DNA from: DATAOG01 sp963757395
Lineage (GTDB): Bacteria; Pseudomonadota; Alphaproteobacteria; Geminicoccales; Geminicoccaceae
Direction of reading: 5' to 3'
DNA: 64,000 nt
Assembly: GCA_963757395.1 (NCBI GenBank)
Contig: CAVWRK010000005.1
Coordinates: 1-64,000 of the forward strand
A program made the position numbers and the translations under genes. Position 1 is the first letter of the stretch; the number at the start of each line of letters is the position of its first letter. This document shows positions 7,842-16,853 of this stretch, piece by piece. The notes under the pieces were generated by a model that saw nothing but the letters and a program-made list of their open reading frames with translations, was not told the origin of the DNA and did not search any database.

Positions 7842-10565
7842 ATGCTCAAGACCGCCGATGCTCCCGCGAGGTCGGAGCCGCAGACCGCGGGCGGACCGTC
7901 GGCCGAGCCCGCCGAGCGCGCCCGGCTCGCCCAGGACAAGAGCGGCGATGTCCGCTGGAAGCGCTGGGGCCCCTATCTCAGCGAGCGCCAGTGGGGCACG
8001 GTGCGCGAGGACTACAGCCCTTATGGCAACGCCTGGGAGTACTTCTCCCACGACCAGGCCCGCTCGCGCGCCTACCGCTGGGGCGAGGACGGCATCGCCG
8101 GGATCAGCGACGACCATCAGCGGCTGTGCCTGGCGCTGGCGCTCTGGAACGGCAAGGACCCGATCCTGAAGGAGCGGCTGTTCGGCCTGACCAACGGCGA
8201 GGGCAATCACAGCGAGGACGTCAAGGAGCTCTACTACTATCTCGACGCCACGCCGACCCACAGCTACCTCAAATATCTGTACAAGTATCCGCAAGCGGAA
8301 TTTCCCTACAACTGGCTGGTCGCGGAGAACGGGCGGCGCGGCAAGGACAAGCCCGAGTTCGAGCTGATCGACACCGGCGTGTTCGATGACGACCGTTACT
8401 TCGACGTGTTGGTCGAATACGCCAAGGCCGGGCCCGAGGACATCCTGATGCGGGTCACGGTGCACAACCGCGGGCCGCAAGCGGCGGTGATCCACGTCCT
8501 GCCGCAGCTCTGGTTCCGCAACATCTGGTCCTGGCGCGAACACGGCAAGCGCCCGGCGCTCTACGCCGACAACGGCGGCAGGATCGGCATCCAGAGCAAG
8601 CTGTTCCCCGACACCTATCTGTACGCCGACGGCGCGCCGGAGCTGCTGTTCTGCGACAACGACAGCAACCTCAAGCGGCTCTATGGCGTCGAGGGCGGCG
8701 AGGGCTACTTCAAGGACGGGGTCCACGAGTACCTGGTCGGCGGGCGAGAGGATGCCGTCAATCCCGGCCACCGCGGCACCAAGGCCGCCGCCCACTACCG
8801 GCTCGAGATCGCGGCCCATGGCGTCGCGACGGTGCGGCTGCGTCTGGCCCAGGGCATGAGCATGCACCCGTTCGCCGATTTCGAGGACGTGTTCGCGAAG
8901 CGCCTGGCCGAGGCGACCGAGTTTTACGCCGATCTGCAAGCCGGGATCGAGGATCCGGATGCGCGCAGCGTCCAGCGGCAGGCGTTCGCCGGCATGATCT
9001 GGTCGAAGCAGTTCTTCCACTATGACGTGCGGCGCTGGCTCGACGGCGACCCGACCCAGCCGCCGCCGCCCGAGGGGCACAAGCACGGCCGCAACAGCGA
9101 GTGGCGCCACCTCAACAACTACGACGTCATCTCGATGCCGGATAAGTGGGAATATCCCTGGTACGCCGCCTGGGATCTCGCCTTCCACTGCATCCCGCTG
9201 GCACTCGTCGACGCCGAGTTCGCCAAGCAGCAGCTCGTGATGCTGACCCGCGAGTGGTACATGCACCCGAACGGCCAGCTGCCGGCCTACGAGTGGGCCT
9301 TCGGCGACGTCAACCCGCCGGTGCACGCCTGGGCGGCCTGGCGCGTGTTCCAGATCGACCGCAGGCAGCGCGGCGACGAGGTCGGCGACATCGCGTTCCT
9401 CGAGCGCGTCTTCCACAAGCTGATGCTCAATTTCACCTGGTGGGTGAACCGCAAGGACGCCCAGGGGCGCAACGTCTTTCAGGGCGGTTTTCTGGGACTT
9501 GACAACATCGGCGTGTTCGACCGCTCGGCGCCGCTGCCGACCGGCGGCTTCATCAATCAGTCCGACGGCACCGCCTGGATGGCGATGTATTGCCTGAACC
9601 TGATGCGGATTGCGCTCGAGCTCGCCCAGCACAACCACACCTACGAGGACATCGCGACCAAGTTCTTCGAGCATTTTCTTTACATTGCCGAGGCGATGAC
9701 CAATCTCGGCGGCCAGGACATCGGGCTCTGGGACGAGGAAGACCAGTTCTTCTACGACGAGCTCAACCTCGTCGACGGCTCGATCATTCCGCTCCGGGTG
9801 CGCTCGATGGTCGGGCTGATCCCGCTGTTCGCGGTCGAGACGCTGGATGCGGATCATCTCGACCGGCTGCCGGCCTTCAAGGAGCGCCTCGAATGGTTCC
9901 TGAACCATCGCCCGGACCTCGCCTCGCTGGTGTCGCGCTGGCACGAGCCCGGCGCCGGCGACCGGCGTCTGTTGTCGCTGCTGCGCGGCCACCGGATGAA
10001 GATGCTCCTGCGGCGCATGCTCGACGAGAGCGAGTTCCTGTCCGACTACGGCGTCCGCGCGCTTTCCAAGGTCCACGACCAGCACCCCTACGTCTTCGAC
10101 TGCGTCGGTCAAAGGCTCGAGGTGCGCTATCAGCCGGCCGAATCCGACAGCGGTCTGTTCGGCGGCAACTCGAACTGGCGCGGGCCGATCTGGTTCCCGG
10201 TCAACTATCTGCTGGTGGAATCGCTGCAGAAATTCCATCATTACTATGGTGACGAGTTCAAGGTCGAGTGCCCGACCGGCTCCGGCAACTTCATCACGAT
10301 CGGGCAGGTCGCCGAGGAGCTGGCGCGCCGGCTGAGCCGGATCTTCCTGCGCGGCGAGGACGGCCGGCGGCCGGCGTTCGGCGCGCAGGCGAAGCTGCAG
10401 AACGATCCGCACTTCCGGGACCACCTGCTGTTCCACGAATACTTCCACGGCGACAGCGGCCGCGGGGTCGGCGCCTCGCACCAGACCGGCTGGACCGGGC
10501 TGGTCGCCAAGCTCCTGCAGCCGCGCCGCCGCTCGTCCCCGCAACCGCAACCCCAGGATGCCTGA
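7842..10565 (+). CDS. GH63/MGH1-like glycoside hydrolase
   Basis: A 907-residue glycosidase of the GH63-like (MGH1-type) group with an N-terminal beta-rich domain (about 30-330) and a large alpha/alpha barrel (about 370-880). Visible conserved blocks are W-Y-A-A-W-D-L-A-F-H in the barrel, Q-L-P-A-Y-E-W-A-F-G-D-V-N-P-P, G-L-D-N-I-G-V-F-D-R, D-G-T-A-W-M and late N-W-R-G-P-I-W-F-P-V-N-Y. These carry the Asp and Glu candidates for catalysis. The start is the ATG at 7842, with TTTGGAGG eight bases upstream. No signal peptide is seen, so it is cytoplasmic. Characterised relatives hydrolyse alpha-glucosides, mannosylglycerate or glucosylglycerate; the substrate here is unknown. It overlaps the next gene by eight bases, which suggests coupled translation. 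Confidence 0.8.
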   Translation: MLKTADAPARSEPQTAGGPSAEPAERARLAQDKSGDVRWKRWGPYLSERQWGTVREDYSPYGNAWEYFSHDQARSRAYRWGEDGIAGISDDHQRLCLALALWNGKDPILKERLFGLTNGEGNHSEDVKELYYYLDATPTHSYLKYLYKYPQAEFPYNWLVAENGRRGKDKPEFELIDTGVFDDDRYFDVLVEYAKAGPEDILMRVTVHNRGPQAAVIHVLPQLWFRNIWSWREHGKRPALYADNGGRIGIQSKLFPDTYLYADGAPELLFCDNDSNLKRLYGVEGGEGYFKDGVHEYLVGGREDAVNPGHRGTKAAAHYRLEIAAHGVATVRLRLAQGMSMHPFADFEDVFAKRLAEATEFYADLQAGIEDPDARSVQRQAFAGMIWSKQFFHYDVRRWLDGDPTQPPPPEGHKHGRNSEWRHLNNYDVISMPDKWEYPWYAAWDLAFHCIPLALVDAEFAKQQLVMLTREWYMHPNGQLPAYEWAFGDVNPPVHAWAAWRVFQIDRRQRGDEVGDIAFLERVFHKLMLNFTWWVNRKDAQGRNVFQGGFLGLDNIGVFDRSAPLPTGGFINQSDGTAWMAMYCLNLMRIALELAQHNHTYEDIATKFFEHFLYIAEAMTNLGGQDIGLWDEEDQFFYDELNLVDGSIIPLRVRSMVGLIPLFAVETLDADHLDRLPAFKERLEWFLNHRPDLASLVSRWHEPGAGDRRLLSLLRGHRMKMLLRRMLDESEFLSDYGVRALSKVHDQHPYVFDCVGQRLEVRYQPAESDSGLFGGNSNWRGPIWFPVNYLLVESLQKFHHYYGDEFKVECPTGSGNFITIGQVAEELARRLSRIFLRGEDGRRPAFGAQAKLQNDPHFRDHLLFHEYFHGDSGRGVGASHQTGWTGLVAKLLQPRRRSSPQPQPQDA

Positions 10566-11427
10566 GATGCGCAAGATGATGGAGCACGAGAACCTGCCGC
10601 CGGTCGTGATGCCGAGCGTCAAGGTCCGCAAGACGCTCGCCGGGCAGACGGCGCTGGTGACCGGCGCCAACTCCGGCATCGGCAAGGGTGTCGCGCTGGC
10701 GCTCGGCAAGGCCGGCGCCGAGGTGGTGGTCAACTACGTCGCGGGTCCCGAGCAGGCCCTTGAGGTCGTGGCCGAGATCCAAAACGAGGGCGGCAAGGCC
10801 GTCGCCCACAAGGCCGACGTCAGCCAGGAAGACCAGGTCGAGGCGATGTTCGCGAAGATGATCGCGGACCTCGGCACCATCGACATCCTGGTCAACAATG
10901 CCGGGCTGCAGCGGGACGCCCGCCTCGAGGAGATGACGCTCGCCCAGTGGAACACCGTGATCGGGGTCAACCTCACCGGCCAGTTCCTTTGCGCGCGCGA
11001 GGCGGTCAAGGAGTTCAAGCGCCGCGGCGTGCGTCCGGAAATCTCCTGCGCCGCCGGCAAGATCATCTGCGTCAGCTCGGTCCACGAGGTCATCCCCTGG
11101 GCCGGCCACGTCAACTACGCGGCCTCCAAGGGCGGCATCATGATGATGATGAAGTCGATCGCCCAGGAGGTCGCCCCGCACCGGATCCGGGTCAACAGCG
11201 TCTGCCCGGGCGCGATCCGGACGCCGATCAACACCGCGGCCTGGAGCTCGCCCGAGGCCTACGCCGACCTGATGAAGCTCGTGCCCTACAAGCGGATCGG
11301 CGAGGTCGACGACATCGGCCGGGTGGTCGCCTGGCTGGCGTCCGACGAGGCCGACTACATCACCGGCGCCAGCATCTTCGTCGACGGCGGCATGACGCTT
11401 TATCCGGGCTTCGAGGAAGGAGGCTGA
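10558..11427 (+). CDS. SDR family oxidoreductase, glucose 1-dehydrogenase-like
   Basis: A 289-residue classical short-chain dehydrogenase with a 25-residue N-terminal extension before the fold. The NAD(P) site T-G-A-N-S-G-I-G is at about 38-45, the N-N-A-G motif near 115 and the catalytic Y-A-A-S-K near 187, with S-S-V upstream for the active-site Ser. The region after the N-terminal Gly motif ends in V-V-N-Y-V, lacking the acidic residue of NAD-specific enzymes and thus favouring NADP. It ends in the F-V-D-G-G-M-T type C-terminus of glucose/sugar dehydrogenases. Sitting between two glucosidases and a GMC oxidoreductase, it may oxidise the released glucose or its product. The exact substrate is inference. 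Confidence 0.8.
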   Translation: MPEMRKMMEHENLPPVVMPSVKVRKTLAGQTALVTGANSGIGKGVALALGKAGAEVVVNYVAGPEQALEVVAEIQNEGGKAVAHKADVSQEDQVEAMFAKMIADLGTIDILVNNAGLQRDARLEEMTLAQWNTVIGVNLTGQFLCAREAVKEFKRRGVRPEISCAAGKIICVSSVHEVIPWAGHVNYAASKGGIMMMMKSIAQEVAPHRIRVNSVCPGAIRTPINTAAWSSPEAYADLMKLVPYKRIGEVDDIGRVVAWLASDEADYITGASIFVDGGMTLYPGFEEGG

Positions 11428-11430
11428 CCC

Positions 11431-12309
11431 ATGAGCCGGGCGCTTCCGGCGTCCGACGGCGCGATGGCGGGGATGATCCGCCGCGCGCACGCCGGACCCG
11501 CATGCGGCGCCGTCGACGGGCTTCGCCGCCACTGGCCGGAGTATCTGATGGAGGCGTGGGGGCTCGGCATGTTCATGGTGTCGGCCGGCCTGTTCGCGAC
11601 GCTCCTCTGGTACCCGGGCTCGCCGGCCGCGCAGGCGGTGCCCGACGGGATGTTGCGCCGGGCGCTGATGGGGCTCGCGATGGGCCTGACCGCGATCGGC
11701 ATCATCTACTCGCCCTGGGGTCAGCGTTCGGGCGCGCATATCAATCCGGCCGTGACGCTGACCTTCTGGCGGCTCGGCAAGGTCGCGACCTGGGATGCGG
11801 TCTTCTACGTCGCGGCGCAGTTCGCGGGCGGCCTGCTCGGGGTCTGGCTGGTCCTGGCCGTGCTCGGCCTCGCCTTCGCGAACCCGCCGGTCGCCTATGT
11901 CGCGACCCTGCCGGGCGCGGATGGCGTGTGGGTGGCGTTGGTCGCGGAAATCCTGATCTCGTTCGGCCTGATGTCGATGGTCCTGTTCGCGACCAACACG
12001 CCTGGTCTGATGCGCTTCACCGGCGTGTTCGCGGGCTGCCTGGTGGCGCTCTACATCACCTTCGAGGCGCCGGTCTCGGGCATGAGCATGAACCCGGCGC
12101 GGACGTTCGCCTCGGCGCTGCCGGGCCATCTCTGGCAGGCTTTGTGGATCTACTTCGTCGGGCCGCCGCTCGGCATGCTGCTCGCGGTCCCGGTCTACCG
12201 GGCGATCCGGCGCACGCCCGAGGTGGTCTGCGCCAAGCTCAACCATCACACCCACCGCCGCTGCATCTTCCATTGCGGCTACGCCGCGCACGCCGGCCAC
12301 GGCCGCTGA
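11431..12309 (+). CDS. MIP family aquaporin
   Basis: A 292-residue channel with six predicted membrane helices and the two half-helix signatures H-I-N-P-A-V-T-L (about residue 108) and M-N-P-A-R-T-F (about 222). The second box is followed by T-F rather than by the Asp found in glycerol facilitators (N-P-A-R-D), so a water-type or mixed pore is more likely than a pure glycerol pore. The first 40 residues and the His/Cys-rich tail (K-L-N-H-H-T-H-R-R-C) lie outside the membrane; the tail could bind metal. Gaps to both neighbours are under 15 bases, so it belongs to the glucosidase operon. An aquaporin inside such an operon suggests a link with osmotic balance or a small polyol. Confidence 0.85.
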   Translation: MSRALPASDGAMAGMIRRAHAGPACGAVDGLRRHWPEYLMEAWGLGMFMVSAGLFATLLWYPGSPAAQAVPDGMLRRALMGLAMGLTAIGIIYSPWGQRSGAHINPAVTLTFWRLGKVATWDAVFYVAAQFAGGLLGVWLVLAVLGLAFANPPVAYVATLPGADGVWVALVAEILISFGLMSMVLFATNTPGLMRFTGVFAGCLVALYITFEAPVSGMSMNPARTFASALPGHLWQALWIYFVGPPLGMLLAVPVYRAIRRTPEVVCAKLNHHTHRRCIFHCGYAAHAGHGR

Positions 12310-12323
12310 CCAGGAGCCATCCG

Positions 12324-13817
12324 ATGTCGACAGAGCGCTCTGGGGCTCAAGCAGCGCAAAGCGCGCTAGCGCCCCGATACGACGTGATCATCGTCGGCTC
12401 GGGTGCCGGCGGTGCGGCTGCCGGCTACCAGCTGGCGCGGGCCGGCAAGACCGTGCTGATGCTCGAGAAGGGCCGGCATCTGCCGCGCGACGGCAGCACG
12501 CTCGACACCAAGCAGGTGTTGAAGGAAGGCAAGTTCAAGAACCGCGAGGCGTGGTCCGACGGCCACGGCGGCCATCTGATGCCGGACGAGCACTACAACG
12601 TCGGTGGCAAGACCAAGTGGTACGGGGCCGCGCTGCTGCGCTTCTCGGCGCACGAGTTCGAGGCTGACCCGGGGCATCAGTGCCTCGCCTGGCCGTTCGG
12701 TCTTTCCGAGATCGAGCCTTGGTACGACGAGGCCGAGCGCCTGATGCACGTCAACCATTTCGCCAACGAGCCGGAGCTCCAGGGGCTGATCGACAAGATC
12801 GTCCGCAATGGTTCGAGCGGCGGTTCAGGCTGGCGCTCGGAGGCGCTGCCGCTCGGCCTCAAGCCCGAGATCCTCAACGACGAGGAGGAGGCCAAGCACT
12901 TCGACGGCTATGCCTCGGTCGCGGGCTACAAGGCGGACGCCGAGCGCAACCTGATCGATGCGGTGGCGCCGCTGCCGAATTTCTCGCTGATGACCAGGAA
13001 GAAGGTGATTGCGCTGCTGCACGAGCCCGGCACGCCGGAGCGGATCACCGGCGTGGTCTGCCGGGATGGCAGCTACTACCAGGCGGGCGTCGTGATCCTC
13101 GCGGCCGGCGCGATGACCTCGCCGCGCATCCTCCAGGACCATCTCGCGGTTTCCGGACTTGGCGCGAGTCTGCCCTCGGCCGGGATGGTCGGCGCCAATT
13201 TCAAGCTGCACCTGAACAGCGCTCTTGTGGCCTTCTCGCCGTTCACTCACCACGACGTGCTGCGCAAGACCGCGATCTTCTACAACGACCGCTATCCGCA
13301 CACGACAGTGCAGTGCCTGGGCTGGCTGGATGGCGAGATCCTCGCGACGCAATTGCCGGGGGCGGTGCCGAAGTTCGTGACCAACGCGATCGGCGCCCGC
13401 GCGATTGGCTTCTTCGTCACCACCGAGGACGGCTCGCATCCGGCCAACCGGATCATCACCGGCGGCGGCGACGGCGGCATCCCGACCGCCGACTACAGCC
13501 TCGAGCGCCTGCCGCCGGCCCAGGCCGAGCATCAGGCCGCCGGCGCCGACTTCACCCGGCGCCTGCTGCACGTCGGGCTCGCGGGCGTCGAGCGTTATCT
13601 GGGACTGGCGGGCAGCGCGCATGCGCTGGGCTCGATGGTCACCGGCAACGATCCGCAGGCGAGCGTGGTCGACCCCGACGGCAAGGTCCACGGCATGGAG
13701 GGCCTCTACGTCGGCGACGGCAGCGTCATGGCGCGCTCGAGCCGGGTCAACCCGGCGCTCACGATCTACGCCTGGGGTCTCCGGCTTGGCGACCACCTGG
13801 CGAGCCGGGCGGGGTGA
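12324..13817 (+). CDS. GMC family FAD-dependent oxidoreductase
   Basis: A 497-residue flavoprotein. The FAD site G-S-G-A-G-G-A-A-A-G lies near residue 22, with E-K-G at the end of the second strand. The middle has G-G-K-T-K-W-Y-G-A-A-L-L as in choline/alcohol dehydrogenase relatives. The end has A-H-A-L-G-S-M-V-T-G and R-V-N-P-A-L-T-I, placing the catalytic His and Asn pair. There is no Tat signal and no obvious membrane anchor, so it is probably cytoplasmic or membrane-associated through a partner. The start at 12324 follows AGGAGCCATCCG. It lies 14 bases after the aquaporin gene. It should oxidise a sugar, polyol or alcohol; which one is not visible. Confidence 0.8.
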   Translation: MSTERSGAQAAQSALAPRYDVIIVGSGAGGAAAGYQLARAGKTVLMLEKGRHLPRDGSTLDTKQVLKEGKFKNREAWSDGHGGHLMPDEHYNVGGKTKWYGAALLRFSAHEFEADPGHQCLAWPFGLSEIEPWYDEAERLMHVNHFANEPELQGLIDKIVRNGSSGGSGWRSEALPLGLKPEILNDEEEAKHFDGYASVAGYKADAERNLIDAVAPLPNFSLMTRKKVIALLHEPGTPERITGVVCRDGSYYQAGVVILAAGAMTSPRILQDHLAVSGLGASLPSAGMVGANFKLHLNSALVAFSPFTHHDVLRKTAIFYNDRYPHTTVQCLGWLDGEILATQLPGAVPKFVTNAIGARAIGFFVTTEDGSHPANRIITGGGDGGIPTADYSLERLPPAQAEHQAAGADFTRRLLHVGLAGVERYLGLAGSAHALGSMVTGNDPQASVVDPDGKVHGMEGLYVGDGSVMARSSRVNPALTIYAWGLRLGDHLASRAG

Positions 13818-13877
13818 TCGCCATGATCCGGCGCCGCCTGCCGCTTACGCTCTCATGCGCTGGTCCTGGCGACCGGC

Positions 13878-14867
13878 GTGGCGCTGGCAGCATTGCTGGC
13901 TGCGAGCGCCCGCGCGGACGCCGACCCGATCGAGCGGGTCGATTCGGTCGCGATCACGGTCAGCGACATGGATCGGGCGCTCGCCTTCTATACCGGCGTC
14001 CTGCCGTTCGAGCTGGTGTCGGAGACCGAGGTCGCGGGCGAGGCCTATGAGCATCTCTTCGGCGTGTTCGGCATGCGCGCCCTGATCGCCGAGCTTCGGC
14101 TGGGTACGGAACGAATCCAGCTGATCGACTATCTGGCGCCCGAGGGCCGGCGGGTCCCGGAGGACAGCCGCAGCAACGACGAGTGGTTCCAGCACATCGC
14201 GATCATCGTCAGCGACATGGATGCAGCCTATGCGCTTTTGCGCCAGCGCAAGGTCCAGCACGCGTCCAGCGGCCCCCAGACGCTGCCCGACTGGAACCCC
14301 AACGCGGGCGGCATCAAGGCGTTCTACTTCAAGGACCCGGACGGCCATAACCTCGAGATCCTGGCGTTCCCGCCCGACAAGGGCGCTCCGAAGTGGCACC
14401 AGCCGGGGGCGGCGCTGTTCGAGGGCATCGACCACACCGCGATCGTGGTCCGCGACACCGATCCCAGCCTGGCCTTCTTCCAAGGCACGCTCGGCCTCGA
14501 GGTTCACGGCCATTCCGAGAACTACGGCGTCGAGCAGGAGCATCTGAACAACGTTTTCGGGGCGCGCCTCCTGATCACCTCGCTCGGCGCCGCGGCCGGC
14601 CCCTCGGTCGAGCTCCTGGACTATCTGGCGCCGACGACCGGCCGTCCGGCCCCCGTCGACAGCCAGGCGAACGACCTCTGGCACTGGCACGTCAACATGG
14701 CGACCAGCGACATCAAGGGCCTCGAGGCGAGGTTACGCGCCGCCCGGGCGGCTTTCGTCTCGCCGGGCATCGTCGACATGCCGGACGATGACCTGCACCT
14801 CGGCCGGGCGCTGATGGCGTTGAGCCCGGAGGGCCACGCGATCCTGGCGTTCCAGCCGGCGTCCTGA
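13878..14867 (+). CDS. Exported two-domain VOC (glyoxalase/bleomycin-resistance) protein
   Basis: Two VOC domains in tandem (about residues 15-150 and 175-325). Each starts with an I-E-R-V-D-S-V-A-I or I-D-H-T-A-I-V-V strand and a D-x-x-x-A-L/S-x-F-Y/F helix. The second domain has the metal-type start with His. The in-frame start is GTG at 13878, inside a signal peptide that ends A-S-A-R-A-D. The complete signal peptide would begin at the ATG at 13823 (M-I-R-R-R-L-P-L-T-L), five bases after the GMC gene, but one base is missing near 13853. A C restored there joins both parts, so I consider the real gene to be 13823-14867. It is the last gene of the glucosidase operon and would act in the periplasm. 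The reaction is unknown. Confidence 0.7.
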   Translation: MALAALLAASARADADPIERVDSVAITVSDMDRALAFYTGVLPFELVSETEVAGEAYEHLFGVFGMRALIAELRLGTERIQLIDYLAPEGRRVPEDSRSNDEWFQHIAIIVSDMDAAYALLRQRKVQHASSGPQTLPDWNPNAGGIKAFYFKDPDGHNLEILAFPPDKGAPKWHQPGAALFEGIDHTAIVVRDTDPSLAFFQGTLGLEVHGHSENYGVEQEHLNNVFGARLLITSLGAAAGPSVELLDYLAPTTGRPAPVDSQANDLWHWHVNMATSDIKGLEARLRAARAAFVSPGIVDMPDDDLHLGRALMALSPEGHAILAFQPAS

Positions 14868-14877
14868 ACCGGTCAGC

Positions 14878-15858
14878 TCAGGTTTGGCCGTGCAGGGTAT
14901 CGATCACCCGGTGCACGATCTGGATGTCGCGCAGCACCAGACCTGCCTCCTGCTCCAGCCCGTCGAGCGCGCGGAACAGCGAGCCCAGCCGGAACTGATC
15001 GCCCCGGCGCGGCATGCTGAGATAGAACCAGCGGCCCTGGAGCGCGCCCTGGATCGGCTGGCCGGGATGGGCTTCGGCGAGCCGGATCAGCGCCTCGCAG
15101 AGGCTTGGCGAGACCGTGGCGCGCGCCACCTCGGGCCGGTCGGCATAGACCTCGAAGCGGGCCTCGAAATCCGGATCCGGCAGGCTTACGCGCTCCAGGC
15201 CCGAGAAGCTCTTGAGCCAGCCCTTGACGCGGTTGCCCAAGGCGCCCGCATCGCGTGCGATCAGGATGCGGGCGGCAATCTGGCGCGGCACCTCGATCGC
15301 GAAGATCAGCCCCCGGAAGACCGTACGCGAGCTGCCGCGGTGGGGGCCGGGGCTGCGGCGCCGGCGCAGCAGGGCCTCGGCCATCACGAAGCCGGTCGCG
15401 CGATGGCGGCCGCTGAAGGCATCGTCGATCCGCCGCCAGTTGTGCTGCGGCAGCAGACCGAGGTTCGCGAGCTCGTCGAACGGGATGCCGGGCGCCTCGC
15501 CGGCATGGTGCTGCAGGTCGCCGATCGCCTGACAGATCGCCGGCATCACCAGCCGGCGCAGATGATGGCGGAACGAGCGCTGCTGCTGGGCCATCAGGTT
15601 GAGGCCGATGGCGAGGCCGATCACCGCGACCGCCACCGCGCCGCCGGCATCGAAGCGCCAGAGCACGGCGGCCAGAGCGGGCACGCCGAGCCCGCAGCCG
15701 ACCGCGGTCGCGACAAACTGCGCCCGCCGCCGGGCGCGTTCGGCGTCGAGGGCCGCGATCCGTGGCGCGATCTCGCGACGGAAGGCGGCGGCGAGGCGCT
15801 TCTCGGGTGCGCTGATGCCGATATGCGGCGAGCCGAGAGCCCTGGCCATGACGGACAA
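14878..15858 (-). CDS. DUF3137 domain membrane protein
   Basis: A 326-residue protein of the DUF3137 type. Residues 1-45 form a charged helix rich in Arg and Ala. Two adjacent hydrophobic segments follow (about 47-66 and 72-90), then a soluble region with Y-A-D-R-P near 240 and a C-terminal F-R-L-G-S-L-F-R-A-L-D-G-L. This layout, with two membrane helices close to the N-terminus and a cytoplasmic end, is that of the family. Function is unknown. Its stop is ten bases from the stop of the VOC gene, which is transcribed toward it. No operon partner is evident. Confidence 0.7.
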   Translation of the reverse strand: MSVMARALGSPHIGISAPEKRLAAAFRREIAPRIAALDAERARRRAQFVATAVGCGLGVPALAAVLWRFDAGGAVAVAVIGLAIGLNLMAQQQRSFRHHLRRLVMPAICQAIGDLQHHAGEAPGIPFDELANLGLLPQHNWRRIDDAFSGRHRATGFVMAEALLRRRRSPGPHRGSSRTVFRGLIFAIEVPRQIAARILIARDAGALGNRVKGWLKSFSGLERVSLPDPDFEARFEVYADRPEVARATVSPSLCEALIRLAEAHPGQPIQGALQGRWFYLSMPRRGDQFRLGSLFRALDGLEQEAGLVLRDIQIVHRVIDTLHGQT

Positions 15859-16058
15859 ATCCCCTGCACTCTGCAGTGCCGGCAGAATTGCATCCGCTGC
15901 CTAGAAAAGCGTTAGCGTGGCCCTGCCCTGCCCTGCCCGGGGTCCGGTCGAATGCGGGCTGGAACGCCGGGTCTGGACGTTTCGATTGGCGATCCCTTGG
16001 CCGTGCGGCTATCAAGCGGGCGGCGGGCGCGCGGGCGAGCGCGCGTTGGGGGTGATCG

Positions 16059-16838
16059 ATGATCGATGCGGGCGGGCCGGGGCGCTGGCCGATCCGGGCG
16101 ATCCTGTTCGACAAGGACGGTACGCTGATCGACTACCGGGCTACCTGGCAGGCGGCCAACCGCGCCGCCGCGGCCGATCTCGCCGCCGCCGCCGGCCAGG
16201 GCGACGCCTTCACCGACGAGCTGCTGCGGCGCCTGGGCTACGAGCCGGCGACCGGCGAGTTCGCGGCCGACAGTCCGTTGCTCTGGGCGACCAACGCCGA
16301 GATCGCGGCCCGCTGGAGCATGGCACCGGAGCTCGCGGGCGTCGGCGACGTGCTGGCGCGGGTCGAGCGCTACTTTGCCGATCAGGCAGCGTTTCCGCCG
16401 GTCCCGGTGACCGACCTGGCCGCCCTCTTCGACCGGCTGACCGCGCGCGGCCTCAAGCTCGGGGTCGCGACCATGGACAGCACGGCGGCCGCGGAAGCGA
16501 CGCTCGCAAGGCTTGCGGTGCGTGATCGGATCGCGTTCGTGGCCGGTGCCGACGGCGGCTTCGGGCTGAAGCCCGACCCGGGCATGGTGCTGGGCTTCTG
16601 CAGAGCACTCGGGCTCGCGCCGGCCGAGGTCCTGGTGGTCGGCGACCATCCGGCCGACCTCGCGATGGCGCGCGCAGCCGGCGCCGGCGTTGCGGTCGCG
16701 GTGCTGACCGGCGGCTGCCCGCCGGCGGCGTTGCACGGGCAGGCCGACCTGGTCCTACCCAGCATCGCCGAGCTGGAAAGTGGCCTCGATGGCTGGTCCG
16801 GGTGGCGCGACCGGCGCCCGGCGGGCGCTCGCGGCTGA
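16059..16838 (+). CDS. HAD family hydrolase, phosphoglycolate phosphatase-like
   Basis: A 259-residue HAD phosphatase. Motif I F-D-K-D-G-T lies at about 18-23, with the nucleophile Asp and the D+2 acid. Motif II is V-A-T-M-D-S near 135. Motif III is the Lys of L-K-P-D-P near 170, and motif IV is V-G-D-H-P-A-D near 195. The helical cap sits between motifs I and II (C1 cap), as in Gph-type enzymes. It likely hydrolyses a small sugar or organic phosphate. Gene ends face those of the RHH/ParA pair (15-base gap), so there is no operon partner. The exact substrate cannot be told from sequence. Confidence 0.8.
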   Translation: MIDAGGPGRWPIRAILFDKDGTLIDYRATWQAANRAAAADLAAAAGQGDAFTDELLRRLGYEPATGEFAADSPLLWATNAEIAARWSMAPELAGVGDVLARVERYFADQAAFPPVPVTDLAALFDRLTARGLKLGVATMDSTAAAEATLARLAVRDRIAFVAGADGGFGLKPDPGMVLGFCRALGLAPAEVLVVGDHPADLAMARAAGAGVAVAVLTGGCPPAALHGQADLVLPSIAELESGLDGWSGWRDRRPAGARG

Positions 16839-16853
16839 CGCTCGCCTCGGCGC

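Noticed and set aside
7803..10733. A 976-codon open frame on the minus strand opposite the GH63-like gene
   Set aside because: It is the antisense frame of a GC-rich gene, where stops are rare. The composition (Ala, Arg, Val, Leu, Asp rich) has no family motif, and the plus-strand frame is a clear glycosidase.
10294..12300. A 668-codon minus-strand open frame opposite the SDR and aquaporin genes
   Set aside because: Same GC effect: a low-complexity His/Arg/Asp-rich translation without domains, opposite two well-supported genes.
10947..13817. A 956-codon plus-strand frame that seems to fuse unknown sequence to the GMC oxidoreductase
   Set aside because: The first 459 codons are off-frame readings of the SDR and aquaporin genes. 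The oxidoreductase starts at 12324 with its own ribosome site.
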